A DNA stretch of 38,079 nucleotides from UBA3774 sp045600025 (GTDB taxonomy: Bacteria > Bacillota > Clostridia > Lachnospirales > Lachnospiraceae): NCBI GenBank assembly GCA_045600025.1, contig JAZRXC010000034.1:1-38079 (forward strand). The letters run 5' to 3'. The position numbers and the translations under genes were made by a program. The number at the start of each line of letters is the position of its first letter. Position 1 is the stretch's first letter. Shown one piece after another: positions 1-7,579 of this stretch. The notes beneath the pieces are model-generated. The model was not told the origin of the DNA, did not search any database, and worked only from the letters and a program-made list of their open reading frames with translations.

Positions 1-729
1 ATATGGAATTTTGCCACTGGCGCTGACTGGAAGGAATTTAAGCCAATACTTGATCCCCAGATAAAATACAATATGGCCATCAGCGAAGAAGGCCTGAAAA
101 ACAATTACGGGGCAAATTACGGCAAGACGCTTTTATCAATATACGAAGATAAAGATATTAAGGTACGCGCCCGCGCAGCAGCGGCAGCAGGGTCTGACGC
201 ACGTATGAATGGTTGTGAGATGCCGGTAATAACAAATTCAGGCAGCGGAAATCAAGGCATGGCAGTATCAATTCCGGTAATAACTTATGCAAGGGAATTA
301 AAATGCGGTGAAGAAAAGATGTATCGCGCCCTTGCATTAAGCAATCTCATAGCAATTCACCAAAAAACCGGAATCGGTGCACTGTCGGCATATTGCGGAG
401 CGATGTGCGCCGGAATCGGCGCCGGATGCGGAATAGCATATCTTCTCGGAGCGGATCTTGATGCGATAAATCATACGATAATCAATGGACTTGCAACTGT
501 ATCAGGCGTAATCTGCGATGGGGCAAAAGCATCATGCGCAGCAAAAATAGCCACAGCAGTAGAAGCCGGAATAAACGGATACTTATTGCACGTAAGCGGA
601 AATGACTTAATGGCCGGCGACGGAATAATCGGAGAAGATGTCGAAGACACCATTAAAAACATCGGCATTCTCGCAAGCGAAGGTATGCGAAGCACCAATG
701 ATACGATTATAGATATTATGATAAAATAA
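1..729 (+). CDS. L-cysteine desulfidase / UPF0597 (CyuA-YhaM) family protein, 3' part
   Basis: The reading frame is open from the first base of the window, so the gene starts upstream and only about 242 C-terminal residues are seen. The protein belongs to the serine-dehydratase-alpha-like UPF0597 family, whose characterised members use an oxygen-sensitive Fe-S cluster to break down L-cysteine to pyruvate, sulfide and ammonia. Visible family features are the NSGSGNQG block, the glycine/alanine-rich helices around AYCGAMCAGIGAGCGIAYLL, and the ICDGAKASCAAK block with conserved cysteines. The ATG at 73 is an internal methionine, because the family-like sequence (IWNFATGADWKEF) runs on upstream of it. 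A strong hairpin terminator follows at 767. Family assignment is firm; the cysteine substrate is inferred from the family. Confidence 0.85.
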   Translation: MWNFATGADWKEFKPILDPQIKYNMAISEEGLKNNYGANYGKTLLSIYEDKDIKVRARAAAAAGSDARMNGCEMPVITNSGSGNQGMAVSIPVITYARELKCGEEKMYRALALSNLIAIHQKTGIGALSAYCGAMCAGIGAGCGIAYLLGADLDAINHTIINGLATVSGVICDGAKASCAAKIATAVEAGINGYLLHVSGNDLMAGDGIIGEDVEDTIKNIGILASEGMRSTNDTIIDIMIK

Positions 730-766
730 TATAACCACGAATGCCCATAAACAGCGCTTGTCTACA

Positions 767-806
767 AAAGCTCGCAGAATCAAAGACGATCTGCGAGCTT
801 TATTAT
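767..806 (+). terminator. Rho-independent terminator after the desulfidase gene
   Basis: A perfect 12-base-pair stem (767-778 with 790-801, AAAGCTCGCAGA and its complement) with an 11-base loop is followed by a T-rich tail. It separates the upstream gene from the toxin-antitoxin promoter that starts 8 bases later. Confidence 0.85.
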
Positions 807-813
807 AATAATA

Positions 814-841
814 TTGACATTTGTAAAGATAGGTATATACT
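814..841 (+). promoter_or_regulatory. Promoter of the MNT/HEPN operon
   Basis: A perfect -35 TTGACA (814-819) is separated by 16 bases from a -10 TATACT (836-841). It lies just 22 bases upstream of the chosen start codon at 864, so the longer open frame that begins at 741 would start upstream of the promoter and is unlikely to be the real protein. Confidence 0.75.
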
Positions 842-847
842 TATCTT
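826..847. promoter_or_regulatory. Near-perfect palindrome over the -10 box, candidate antitoxin operator
   Basis: The 22 bases at 826-847 form an inverted repeat with 10 of 11 pairs matching (arms AAGATAG and CTTATCTT around GTATATAC-like centre). It covers the whole -10 box, so a bound dimer would block RNA polymerase. Toxin-antitoxin operons are often repressed by their own antitoxin, and the first gene here carries an N-terminal segment that could bind DNA. Binding itself is inferred. Confidence 0.6.
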
Positions 848-863
848 GTGGAGAAACGAAATT

Positions 864-1358
864 ATGATTAGCGAAGCAAAGAAAAAAGCGCAATACAGAT
901 ACGATAAAAACAATACCAGTCAAGTGATGCTCAAATTAAACAATTCAACAGATGCTGACATATTGATGAAACTTCAAAACGAAGAAAACAAACAAGGTTA
1001 TATAAAAGATTTAATTCGAAATGACCTTAAAGCATCAAGTGAAGTTTTGTCTCTCGATTCCATTAAATGTTTGGTTATACCGGTTGCCAAAAAATACGAT
1101 TTGGATAAAATAAGTATTTTTGGTTCTTACGCAAGAGGCGAGGCCAATGCGGAAAGTGATATTGACATTGTCATTGATGGTGGAAATTACAAAGGTCTGT
1201 TTGAATTTTATGGTGTCAAAGAAAGTTTTGAGAGAGCACTTGATAAAACGGTGGATTTGATTACCAGAAGTTCATTGGATCAGAAAAAAAGCATAGCTGA
1301 TCAGTCATTTAAAAACAATGTTTTAAATGAAGAGGTAGTTATTTATGGAAAATCATGA
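864..1358 (+). CDS. mntA: MntA-type nucleotidyltransferase antitoxin with extra N-terminal domain
   Basis: The 164-residue protein is the antitoxin half of a HEPN/MNT (HepT/MntA) pair. Residues 87-101 carry the minimal nucleotidyltransferase motif GSX10DXD (G87, S88, D99, D101). In studied pairs MntA transfers AMP groups to a tyrosine of the HEPN toxin and so silences it. The roughly 55 N-terminal residues, rich in Lys, Asn and Gln (NNTSQVMLKLNNSTDADIL), precede the catalytic domain and resemble short ribbon-helix-helix-like segments seen in Firmicute antitoxins; I read this as a probable DNA-binding domain. The start at 864 has a GGAG 10 bases upstream and lies downstream of the promoter. 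The 3' end overlaps the toxin gene by 14 bases. Confidence 0.85.
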   Translation: MISEAKKKAQYRYDKNNTSQVMLKLNNSTDADILMKLQNEENKQGYIKDLIRNDLKASSEVLSLDSIKCLVIPVAKKYDLDKISIFGSYARGEANAESDIDIVIDGGNYKGLFEFYGVKESFERALDKTVDLITRSSLDQKKSIADQSFKNNVLNEEVVIYGKS

Positions 1359-1692
1359 CAGAGACAGAGAATATATCACAAGAATAATAGAATATTGCAA
1401 TAGAATAAGGGCTGCGCAGGAACGATTCGGGAATACTTATACGAGTTTTACAGCTGATTCTGATTATAGAGATGTTGTTAATATGAATTTATTTCAAATA
1501 GGTGAATTAGCAAATCAGATATCAGATGAAGCAAAAGAACAATATCCGGATGTGCCGTGGCATCAAATGTACGGAATAAGAAATATTCTTGCTCACGCTT
1601 ACATAAATATAGACGATAGAATTGTGTGGGAAACTGTTGAAAAAGATATCCCGGCATTAATATTAAAATTATCTAAGATATACCAAACTTGA
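1345..1692 (+). CDS. hepT: HepT-like HEPN ribonuclease toxin (DUF86)
   Basis: This 115-residue, mostly helical protein carries the HEPN signature RX4HXY exactly: R79, H84 and Y86 in RNILAHAY. In the family the Arg and His form the RNase active site and the Tyr is the residue AMPylated by the partner nucleotidyltransferase. It starts inside the end of the antitoxin gene (14-base overlap), as expected for translationally coupled toxin-antitoxin genes. The complete motif indicates an intact toxin. Known relatives act on tRNA or mRNA and can protect against phage; which role applies here cannot be read from the sequence. Confidence 0.88.
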   Translation: MENHDRDREYITRIIEYCNRIRAAQERFGNTYTSFTADSDYRDVVNMNLFQIGELANQISDEAKEQYPDVPWHQMYGIRNILAHAYINIDDRIVWETVEKDIPALILKLSKIYQT

Positions 1693-1710
1693 TTTTCAGA
1701 GGTGATACTA

Positions 1711-2040
1711 TTGAAAAAATATATAATAATAGCGACTTTTATTATACTCATGCTGTTATTCACAGGATGTAGTTACGAAGAAAAGATCACACTAAAAGCT
1801 GAAGATGTTCATGAGATAATCACGTACTACTATGAAACACATGAAGGCGACGGAAATTATATAAATAGTTTTGTTGATTCTGAAAAAAATGTTGTGGTAG
1901 TAGAGATGAAAGATATCTGTGAGGAACGTCAAGAGGAGTTTATTTTTAAAGTGTTTTCAAACAGTACAGGCTCAATATACATTAAAAACTTAAAAGAGCA
2001 ATCGATGCTGGAGTTTACAGACAACAGTAATATTCGCTAA
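1711..2040 (+). CDS. Small lipoprotein of unknown function
   Basis: The 109-residue protein has a basic start, a hydrophobic stretch and a lipobox LFTGC near residue 20, so it should be exported, lipidated on that Cys and anchored to the outer face of the membrane. The rest is polar and acidic with no domain I recognise. I chose the TTG at 1711 because AGAGGTGAT lies at the right distance upstream; a GTG at 1702 in the same frame sits inside that ribosome site. The gene follows the HEPN toxin by 18 bases and precedes pncC by 12 bases, so it may be read in the same transcript. It is AT-rich, like the toxin-antitoxin pair before it. Confidence 0.65.
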   Translation: MKKYIIIATFIILMLLFTGCSYEEKITLKAEDVHEIITYYYETHEGDGNYINSFVDSEKNVVVVEMKDICEERQEEFIFKVFSNSTGSIYIKNLKEQSMLEFTDNSNIR

Positions 2041-2052
2041 TCGGAGAAGGAT

Positions 2053-2550
2053 ATGTTGGAAAAAATTGAAGCAGTGCAAGGCAAATACGCAGCTCTGACT
2101 AAGACCCTTATAGAAAAAGAAATAACGATATCAACCATGGAGAGTTGTACAGCGGGTCTTGTCGCCTCTTTGCTTACAGATATAGACGGAGCATCAGGCG
2201 CGATAAAGGGAAGTTTCGTTACCTACAGCAACGAGGCAAAAATCGCCTGCGGAGTACCGGCAGAAGTAATCGATAAGTATGGAGTCTATTCAAAAGAGAC
2301 GGCAGTAGAGATGGCAAAAAACTGCAGGAGCGCCTATTCGGCAAATATCGGTGTGGGCGTTACAGGCTCGCTGGGCATAACAGATCCGAATAATGAGGGC
2401 AGTGTACCAGGACAGGTATATTTTGCAATTGATTATGAAGGGGAAGTAGCAGGATTCTTTCTCGAGATAGAGAATCAAGGCTCAAAATTCTTGAACAAAG
2501 TTTACGTTGCGGACATGATATGCGACGAGCTGCTTAAATTATGTAAATAA
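2053..2550 (+). CDS. pncC: Nicotinamide-nucleotide amidohydrolase PncC (CinA C-terminal domain family)
   Basis: The 165-residue protein is a stand-alone CinA C-terminal domain. Members deamidate nicotinamide mononucleotide to nicotinic acid mononucleotide and so recycle pyridine nucleotides. Diagnostic blocks are TMESCTAGLVASLLT near residues 29-43, SFVTYSNEAK, and GVGVTGSLGITDP in the second half, where the usual GVTG-x-x-GP is slightly changed (GIT replaces GP). The start at 2053 has GGAGAAGGA just upstream. The N-terminal ADP-ribose pyrophosphatase half of full-length CinA is absent, as in many short PncC proteins. Confidence 0.9.
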   Translation: MLEKIEAVQGKYAALTKTLIEKEITISTMESCTAGLVASLLTDIDGASGAIKGSFVTYSNEAKIACGVPAEVIDKYGVYSKETAVEMAKNCRSAYSANIGVGVTGSLGITDPNNEGSVPGQVYFAIDYEGEVAGFFLEIENQGSKFLNKVYVADMICDELLKLCK

Positions 2551-2578
2551 AAACGCAAATAAACGGGGAAATGCAGAT

Positions 2579-3208
2579 ATGATAGAGGCAATTCTATTTG
2601 ACTTAGACGGAACAATGTGGGACTCCACAGATTATATATGCGATATCTGGAACAAAGTGTTTTCAAAACACGACGATATAAGCTATGTAATGAAAAAGGA
2701 TGAACTAATGCAGCTCATGGGCAAAACCATGGAAGAAACATGGAAGCTTGTGCTGCCCGATTTCTCAAAGGAAGCCTGGGACGGCATAGTCGCAGAATTT
2801 GTATTAGAGGAAGTATCATATCTGAGCAAGCATGGCGCCATCTTATACGAAGGACTGGAAGACACCTTAAACAAGCTGCACAAAGAATACAAATTATTCA
2901 TCGTAAGTAACTGCCAGGAAGGTTATGTGCCGGCATTTATGCATGCGCATAAATTAGAAAAGTACTTTGATGACTATGAAGTGAACGGAAGAACCGGGTT
3001 AAATAAAGGCGATAATATAAAGCTGATAATGCAGCGCAACCATATACAAAACGCGGTCTACGTCGGAGACACAGACGGCGACGAGAAGGCATCACGGATA
3101 GCGGGCATACCTTTTATTCATGCTGCATATGGATTTGGCACGGCAGATAAGCCGGATGCCGTTATTACAAAACTAACTGAATTACCTGAATGTATAAAAA
3201 ATTTCTGA
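2579..3208 (+). CDS. HAD-superfamily hydrolase, phosphoglycolate-phosphatase-like
   Basis: A 209-residue HAD hydrolase. Motif I is FDLDGT with nucleophile D8 and acid D10, followed by a helical cap; motif II is the Ser of FIVSNC, the motif III lysine is in GLNKGDN, and motif IV is GDTDGDEKA. This order matches the PGP/YjjG-like subgroup that dephosphorylates small phosphorylated metabolites; the substrate cannot be told. The start has a modest GGGGAAA upstream. It sits 28 bases after pncC and 29 bases before the ydjG-like gene, so it is probably co-transcribed with both. Confidence 0.88.
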   Translation: MIEAILFDLDGTMWDSTDYICDIWNKVFSKHDDISYVMKKDELMQLMGKTMEETWKLVLPDFSKEAWDGIVAEFVLEEVSYLSKHGAILYEGLEDTLNKLHKEYKLFIVSNCQEGYVPAFMHAHKLEKYFDDYEVNGRTGLNKGDNIKLIMQRNHIQNAVYVGDTDGDEKASRIAGIPFIHAAYGFGTADKPDAVITKLTELPECIKNF

Positions 3209-3237
3209 GACTGAAACAAGAAAGGAAGGAGGTATAA

Positions 3238-4329
3238 ATGGGACTGATAACTGAGTACAAATGTCCGTCCTGCGGTGCGCCGCTTGCTTTTGATGCTGAC
3301 AGCGGAAAAGTAAAGTGCGAAAACTGCGGCGAAATTTATACTGCCGATAAGCTTGTCGATGCTCAGGATAGCGGTGATAAGACAACAGAATTTGATTGGG
3401 GTGCATATAAGCAGACGCTAAATCATGAGGAGATGACGGGTACCGCCATCTACAAATGCAAATCATGCGGAGCGGAGCTTGAAACCGATGAAAATACTGC
3501 CTCAGTCACTTGCCCGTATTGCAACAACAATGTAGTAATTACGGAGAGAGTCAGCGGAGGCCTAAAGCCCAATTATATAATTCCTTTTGCATTCTCAAAA
3601 AAAGAACTCGCAGAAAAACTCAACACATTTTTCGGAAGCAAGAAATATTTGCCCGATGACTTTATCAACGAAAAAGTAATAGGTAAAGCTACAGGCATCT
3701 ATGTCCCGTTCTGGCTTTTTGATTGCGAGGTCGGCGGCCGCATTAATTTCAATGCAACAAGAGTCAACATAATTGATACCCCAAAAGAAACAATAACCGA
3801 GACATCGTTTTACTTGCTGCAGCGCGAAGGAAGCATGGCATTTGAAAAGGTTCCCGTAGACGCCAGCATAAGAATGGACAATGACCTTATGGATTCTATT
3901 GAGCCGTTCGATTACTCAAAACTGGTACCCTTTGAAGAATCCTATCTTTCAGGCTATGTTGCTGACCGCTTTGATTCAGATCCGGATGCGGAACTTCCGC
4001 GTGTGAACAGAAGAACTCTTGCTTCGACGGTTGCTGCAATGTCTTCAACAACCAGAGGATACACATCCGTAACGCAAAGATCCGATTCCCTGAGATTAGA
4101 CAGCGCCGGAGTAAAATACGCGCTTCTTCCGGTGTATGTGCTGAATTGCGAATATCAAGGAAAAAAATACCGATTTTCAATTAACGGTCAGACCGGCAAG
4201 GTTGTAGGTGAGCTGCCTGTCAGCAAAAAGAAATTAGTTAAAAAATTCATTATCACTTTTCTGATTACGGCAGTGATTACATTTATTGTTTATAGCTTGG
4301 CGCTTCTTTTAGTCGGAGGTTACTTATGA
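3238..4329 (+). CDS. ydjG: YdjG-like zinc-ribbon membrane protein
   Basis: The 363-residue protein has two N-terminal zinc ribbons (C9, C12, C27, C30 and C74, C77, C92, C95), a long globular middle and one C-terminal membrane helix (about residues 335-358). This layout, and the order of the next two genes, matches the Bacillus subtilis ydjG-ydjH-ydjI cluster, whose products form a membrane complex that works with the phage-shock protein PspA. Such proteins are sometimes wrongly labelled PriA because of the zinc ribbon; there is no helicase domain here. AAGGAGG lies 7 bases before the ATG. The gene overlaps the next by 4 bases (ATGA). The function is taken from the family and context. Confidence 0.75.
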   Translation: MGLITEYKCPSCGAPLAFDADSGKVKCENCGEIYTADKLVDAQDSGDKTTEFDWGAYKQTLNHEEMTGTAIYKCKSCGAELETDENTASVTCPYCNNNVVITERVSGGLKPNYIIPFAFSKKELAEKLNTFFGSKKYLPDDFINEKVIGKATGIYVPFWLFDCEVGGRINFNATRVNIIDTPKETITETSFYLLQREGSMAFEKVPVDASIRMDNDLMDSIEPFDYSKLVPFEESYLSGYVADRFDSDPDAELPRVNRRTLASTVAAMSSTTRGYTSVTQRSDSLRLDSAGVKYALLPVYVLNCEYQGKKYRFSINGQTGKVVGELPVSKKKLVKKFIITFLITAVITFIVYSLALLLVGGYL

Positions 4330-5231
4330 GAAAGTTTATATTGGTAACCTTAAGTATGATATTTACGCTGAGCTTCGCAGCAACCTGCTATGCGGCAGAG
4401 CTGTATAATCCCGATATTCCGAGAGTTGTAGATAATGCAGATGTGCTGACACCGGAGAATGAGGCAATCCTTGAGAAGCGGGCTGATCAGATATTTGAAA
4501 AATACGGAATGGATTTTGTAATCTATACCGATGATGACGCCCACGGAAAAGATATCGTCTCCGGCGCAGATGATTTCTACGATGAAAACGGATACGGCAG
4601 CGCGGAAGACAGAAGCGGAAGCTTACTGTATGTTTGCTTTGATCCTGCGGTAAGAGCCTGGTACACGTCAACCTGCGGAAAGGCAATAGATTATTTCGAT
4701 TACGATAATATCAACATCATTGACGATGCTATAGAAGACAATATGCAAGAAGGCGATTATTCGCTGGCATTTATGATTTATGCCGATTACGTAGATCAGC
4801 TCTATGCAGACGGAACGCTGTATGATAAGGATGCGCATCAAGAGTATTACGGCAATAACAATATTATCGAAAATATGGAAGAAGCCTACAAGCAGGCAAT
4901 GATTACTGAGTTTAGAGAATCGCTTCCGATAATGATTATTACAAGTGTTGTATTGGGAGCCTTAGTAGGCCTTAGTGCAGTAGGGAAAGCTCAGTCCGGC
5001 ATGAAAACCGTACAAGATGCCTATGACGCTGATAATTATGATGCGCCTAAAGGATTTAATCTGACAAGAGCGGAAGATATCTTCCTTACTATGACAATAA
5101 CCAGAGTGCCGAAGCCGCAGAAGAATGACAACCACGGCGGCGGAGTGCACAGCGGCGGTTCGACATTTACCGGCGGCCATTTCAGTGGCGGCGGAACTTT
5201 CCATTCCGGTGGCGGCGGAAGGCATTTCTAA
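4326..5231 (+). CDS. ydjH: YdjH-like TPM-domain membrane protein
   Basis: The 301-residue protein starts with a signal peptide (cut after about AATCYA), followed by a TPM domain that begins PDIPRVVDNADVLTPENE, typical of TPM phosphatase-like extracytoplasmic domains. A membrane helix lies near residues 200-215 (IMIITSVVLGALVGLSAVG). The tail is very rich in Gly, Ser and His (FTGGHFSGGGTFHSGGGG), common in this family and possibly flexible or metal-binding. Together with the flanking zinc-ribbon and SPFH genes it matches B. subtilis YdjH. The start overlaps the stop of the previous gene by 4 bases, which suggests translational coupling. Confidence 0.78.
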   Translation: MRKFILVTLSMIFTLSFAATCYAAELYNPDIPRVVDNADVLTPENEAILEKRADQIFEKYGMDFVIYTDDDAHGKDIVSGADDFYDENGYGSAEDRSGSLLYVCFDPAVRAWYTSTCGKAIDYFDYDNINIIDDAIEDNMQEGDYSLAFMIYADYVDQLYADGTLYDKDAHQEYYGNNNIIENMEEAYKQAMITEFRESLPIMIITSVVLGALVGLSAVGKAQSGMKTVQDAYDADNYDAPKGFNLTRAEDIFLTMTITRVPKPQKNDNHGGGVHSGGSTFTGGHFSGGGTFHSGGGGRHF

Positions 5232-5287
5232 AAAATAATTTTTATGATAATATATGATTGTTCGTTCAGATACGAAAGGAGAAAATT

Positions 5288-6394
5288 ATGGGACTTATTA
5301 AAGCGGCTTTAGGTAGTGTAGGCGGAGTGGCAGCAGATCAGTGGAAAGAGTATTTTTACTGCGATGCACTTCCTACAGACATATTGGTAATGAAAGGCCA
5401 GAAGAAAACCTCTTCAAGATCTTCTAACACCAAGGGCGATGACAATATCATTACGAACGGATCCGTGATAGCAGTTGCAGACGGACAGTGTATGATGATC
5501 GTTGAGCAGGGCAAGGTTGTTGATTTCTGCGCTGAGCCCGGTGAATTTACTTATGATACTTCAACAGAGCCTTCTCTTTTAGACGGTGGCAAGCTGATGG
5601 ACAATATCAAAGAAGTATTTAAAAACATCGGCAAGCGTTTTACCTTCGGCGGAGAAGCGCCCAAGGATCAGAGAGTATATTATTTCAACACCAAAGAAAT
5701 CGTAGGAAATAAGTACGGCACAGCCAACCCCATTCCTTTCAGAGTTGTTGACGAAAGAGCCGGAATTGATATTGATGTATCGGTAAAGTGTTTCGGCGAA
5801 TACAGCTACAAGCTTTCCAACCCCGTACTTTTCTATACAAATATTTGCGGAAATGTATCTGACGCTTACGGCAGAGACGAACTTGATAATCAGATGAAAT
5901 CCGAGTTTATGACAGCGCTCATGCCTGCATTTGCAAGAATCTCAGAGCAGGGAATCAGATACAGCGCACTGCCGGCACATGCAACCGAACTCGCCGATGC
6001 AATGAATCAGGAACTTTCCGCTAAATGGAAAGACCTTCGCGGAATAGAAGTTGTATCCTGCGGTGTTTCATCCATCGTTGCAGATGAAGAGGACGAGAAG
6101 ATGCTCAAATCCTTGCAGAGAAATGCTGCATTTACCGATCCTGCGAAAGCAGCTGCTTATATGGTTGGCCAGACCGGTCAGGCTATGGTTGATGCCGCAA
6201 ATAATGAAAACGGCGCAATGGGAGCCTTTATGGGCATGGGCATGGCACAGAATGCCGGTGGCATAAATGTTCAGAATCTTTATCAGATGGCAGGACAGCA
6301 GGCATCTTCCGAGGAAAAGTGGTTCTGCGGAGAATGCGGATCAGAAAACCACGGCGGCAAATTCTGTACAAACTGCGGCAAGCCGAGAAAATAA
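5288..6394 (+). CDS. ydjI: YdjI-like SPFH-domain protein with C-terminal zinc ribbon
   Basis: The 368-residue protein belongs to the SPFH/virion-core-protein-like group. The N-terminal MGLIKAALGSVGGVAADQWKE is typical, and the middle part (FRVVDERAGIDIDVSVKCFG) is the stomatin/flotillin-like fold. The C-terminal CGECGS...CTNCGKPRK is a four-cysteine zinc ribbon. In B. subtilis YdjI links the YdjGH membrane pair to PspA; here no pspA homologue lies in the window, so that partner must be elsewhere or missing. The ATG at 5288 follows AAAGGAG at an ideal distance, and the in-frame start 30 bases earlier has none. Confidence 0.78.
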   Translation: MGLIKAALGSVGGVAADQWKEYFYCDALPTDILVMKGQKKTSSRSSNTKGDDNIITNGSVIAVADGQCMMIVEQGKVVDFCAEPGEFTYDTSTEPSLLDGGKLMDNIKEVFKNIGKRFTFGGEAPKDQRVYYFNTKEIVGNKYGTANPIPFRVVDERAGIDIDVSVKCFGEYSYKLSNPVLFYTNICGNVSDAYGRDELDNQMKSEFMTALMPAFARISEQGIRYSALPAHATELADAMNQELSAKWKDLRGIEVVSCGVSSIVADEEDEKMLKSLQRNAAFTDPAKAAAYMVGQTGQAMVDAANNENGAMGAFMGMGMAQNAGGINVQNLYQMAGQQASSEEKWFCGECGSENHGGKFCTNCGKPRK

Positions 6395-6420
6395 TACAAT
6401 TCTTATAGCGTAATATTAAA

Positions 6421-6460
6421 AAGCCCTCTTGATAATCTCAGTTAGAAATCAAGAGGGCTT
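6421..6460. terminator. Terminator hairpin after the ydjGHI-like operon
   Basis: A perfect 12-pair stem (6421-6432 with 6449-6460) around a 16-base loop. The plus-strand tail is A/T mixed rather than a T run, while the minus-strand side does have a run of T, so it may be weaker forward than its stem suggests. Confidence 0.6.
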
Positions 6461-6473
6461 AATATAAAAAGTG

Positions 6474-7484
6474 ATGACCGATAATAATTCATTTAACCTG
6501 AATAATCTAAATTGTATGGTGGACTTGCATCTTCATCTTGATGGTGCGATATCGGTTCGCTCAGCAAGAATGCTGGCGCGACTTCAGGAGATTGAGATTC
6601 CCGAAAGAGATGAGGATTTATCTGCGCTGCTTACAGTGCCGGATACCTGCCGCGATCTTAATGAATTCCTGCAGAAGTTTATATTTACATGCTCTTTGCT
6701 CCAGACAAGAAAGAGTATCCGTATGGCAGTTAAAAACCTGCTTGCCGAGTTAAAAGAAGAGGGTGTAATGTACGCGGAAATAAGATTTGCCCCTCAGCTT
6801 TTGACGGAAAAAGGACTGACGCAAGAGGAGGCGGTAGCCGCCGCCATCGATGGCATGCAGGAGTCTGATATAGATGCAAGTCTGGTTCTTTGTTGTATGC
6901 GCGGAGCTTACAATCAAGATCAGAATGCCGAAACCGTAAATGTGGCGGAAAAATTCCTGGGTAAGGGAGTTGTGGCAGTCGATCTTGCCGGAGCAGAGGC
7001 CTTGTTCAAAACCGGTTTATTTGAGGATGTGCTGTCGCTGGCAGCCAGTAAAGGGATTCCTTTTACTATTCATGCCGGAGAAGCAGCGGGACCGGACAGC
7101 GTAAGAAAGGCAATCGAGCTCGGTGCGGTAAGAATAGGCCACGGAATCAGAGCCATGGAAGATGATGACTTATTTGCCGATATCGTAAAAAAACAGATAC
7201 CGCTTGAGCTGTGCCCGACCAGCAATATAAAAACGGCAATGTTTAAAGGCATCAATGAATGGCCGATGAGAAAACTTATGGACGCCGGTGCATATATTAC
7301 TATCAATACTGATGACCCCGCGATAGAAGGTACTTCAATAAAAAATGAATTCAAAAAGCTCATAGAATACCACAATATCAGGCAAGCGGATATAAAACAA
7401 TTTTTACTTAATTCAGTTAATGCTTCATTTGCCGCTGATGAATTAAAGCAGAAGATGCGCAAGAAAATAGAAGAGGGATTATAA
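6474..7484 (+). CDS. add: Adenosine deaminase
   Basis: The 336-residue protein deaminates adenosine (and deoxyadenosine) to inosine for purine salvage. It has the metal-binding HLHLDG (H19, H21), the HAGE block with the zinc ligand and catalytic Glu, GHGIRAM, and NTDDP with the last zinc ligand, in the order seen in the family. Length is normal. The start is either the GTG at 6471 or the ATG at 6474; neither has a good ribosome site, the nearest being GAGGG in the right arm of the preceding hairpin. That closeness means the hairpin might also affect translation of this gene. Confidence 0.92.
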   Translation: MTDNNSFNLNNLNCMVDLHLHLDGAISVRSARMLARLQEIEIPERDEDLSALLTVPDTCRDLNEFLQKFIFTCSLLQTRKSIRMAVKNLLAELKEEGVMYAEIRFAPQLLTEKGLTQEEAVAAAIDGMQESDIDASLVLCCMRGAYNQDQNAETVNVAEKFLGKGVVAVDLAGAEALFKTGLFEDVLSLAASKGIPFTIHAGEAAGPDSVRKAIELGAVRIGHGIRAMEDDDLFADIVKKQIPLELCPTSNIKTAMFKGINEWPMRKLMDAGAYITINTDDPAIEGTSIKNEFKKLIEYHNIRQADIKQFLLNSVNASFAADELKQKMRKKIEEGL

Positions 7485-7501
7485 TATCAGCCAATATATA
7501 T

Positions 7502-7528
7502 AATCAGTCGGCTTTACGCTGATTTTTT
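7502..7528 (+). terminator. Terminator after add
   Basis: AATCAG(T)CG pairs with CGCTGATT across a 6-base loop (one bulged T) and is followed directly by six T residues ending at 7528. This is a compact Rho-independent terminator 18 bases after the stop codon. Confidence 0.75.
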
Positions 7529-7541
7529 ACAGTGGTATACT
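7513..7541 (+). promoter_or_regulatory. Possible promoter of the alcohol dehydrogenase gene
   Basis: TATACT at 7536-7541 is a good -10 box; TTTACG at 7513-7518, 17 bases before it, is a four-of-six match to a -35 box and overlaps the preceding terminator. It would start a transcript about 30 bases before the gene's start codon. Confidence 0.4.
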
Positions 7542-7579
7542 TTATTTGAAGTTAAAAATATATAACCAGGAGGCCCATT

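Noticed and set aside
741..863. Start of the mntA frame at 741
   Set aside because: This stretch holds a terminator hairpin and the operon's promoter.
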